From Clostridiaceae bacterium (GTDB lineage: Bacteria; Bacillota; Clostridia; Saccharofermentanales; UBA5734): DNA of 7,156 nt. Shown in pieces: positions 7,091-7,156 of the stretch. The stretch's first letter is position 1, and every line of letters starts with the position of its first letter. A model generated the notes under the pieces. It was not told where the DNA came from, ran no database searches, and saw only the letters and a program-made list of their open reading frames with translations. Made by a program: the position numbers and the translations under genes. The stretch lies in assembly GCA_012511525.1 (NCBI GenBank), contig JAAZFW010000263.1, positions 1-7,156 of the forward strand. Direction: 5' to 3'.

Positions 7091-7119
7091 AGAAAGGAGC
7101 GCCGGCCTGGCGGTCCGGC
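7091..7119 (+). promoter_or_regulatory. Shine-Dalgarno followed by a GC hairpin
   Basis: AGAAAGGAG (7091-7099) is a strong RBS but lies 28 nt before the ATG at 7128. Between them GCCGG (7101-7105) can pair with CCGGC (7115-7119), with two more inner C-G pairs possible (7106-7107 with 7112-7113, T7114 bulged). Folding this leaves about 9 nt of effective spacing. An alternative is a rare CTG start at 7107, 7 nt after the RBS and in the same frame. Confidence 0.4.
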
Positions 7120-7127
7120 CAATCAAG

Positions 7128-7156
7128 ATGACCAGAATGAATATGACGCGTTATGC
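7128..7156 (+). CDS. Possible start of a divergent gene, cut by window edge
   Basis: The plus strand from ATG 7128 reads M-T-R-M-N-M-T-R-Y and is open to the window end. In-frame ATGs at 7137 and 7143 are alternatives. It is preceded by a good promoter, an operator-like palindrome and a strong but distant RBS. A regulator would be usual at this place next to a sugar operon, but nine codons identify nothing and the true start could lie beyond the window. Confidence 0.4.

Larger units (their letters stand above)
6889..7127. other. Divergent intergenic control region
   Basis: These 239 bp separate the GH106-like gene from a possible plus-strand gene. They hold one promoter candidate in each direction, a 9-3-9 AT-rich palindrome, a separate pair of 9-bp inverted arms, and a GC hairpin next to the plus-strand start. 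Frames that cross it have no RBS and no recognisable protein, so I treat it as non-coding. Confidence 0.75.

Noticed and set aside
6907..7122. 71-codon minus-strand frame upstream of the GH106-like gene
   Set aside because: It covers the divergent promoter region and has no RBS or protein-like pattern, and it would run through the promoters and palindrome.

Overview
The window is a GC-rich (roughly 60% by eye) bacterial segment. It holds a four-gene, minus-strand sugar-catabolism operon. At the right edge there is a divergent control region and perhaps the first codons of an oppositely oriented gene. Strong AGGAGG-type ribosome binding sites, an extended -10 promoter element and enzymes without signal peptides fit a Gram-positive-like anaerobe (Clostridia) or a Lentisphaera/Planctomycete-like glycan degrader. 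No marker gene is present, so the taxon is inferred weakly.

Layout, read in the direction of transcription (right to left). A 239-bp intergenic region (6889-7127) carries a minus-strand extended -10 promoter for the operon. It also carries a plus-strand sigma-70-like promoter with a perfect 9-3-9 palindrome lying between its -35 and -10. The genes then follow: (1) an 845-aa GH106-like glycoside hydrolase, putative alpha-L-rhamnosidase; (2) a 657-aa acetyl-xylan-esterase-like protein with two alpha/beta-hydrolase domains; (3) a 507-aa GH20 beta-N-acetylhexosaminidase of the hexosaminidase D type; (4) a 253-aa HpcH/HpaI-family class II aldolase. Gaps are only 22, 14 and 31 bp and each gene has its own Shine-Dalgarno, so they are very probably co-transcribed. 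An ATG 6 bp after the aldolase stop may begin a fifth gene cut by the left edge.

How the genes may work together (inference). None of the four proteins shows a signal peptide, so processing looks cytoplasmic, acting on imported oligosaccharides. The esterase would remove acyl groups, the GH106-like and GH20 enzymes would release terminal sugars, and the aldolase would cleave a 2-keto-3-deoxy sugar acid. 2-Keto-3-deoxy-L-rhamnonate is an attractive substrate given the putative rhamnosidase. The transporter, the dehydrogenases and dehydratases of such a pathway, and the regulator are not in the window. I see no mobile element, CRISPR array, tRNA or rRNA.
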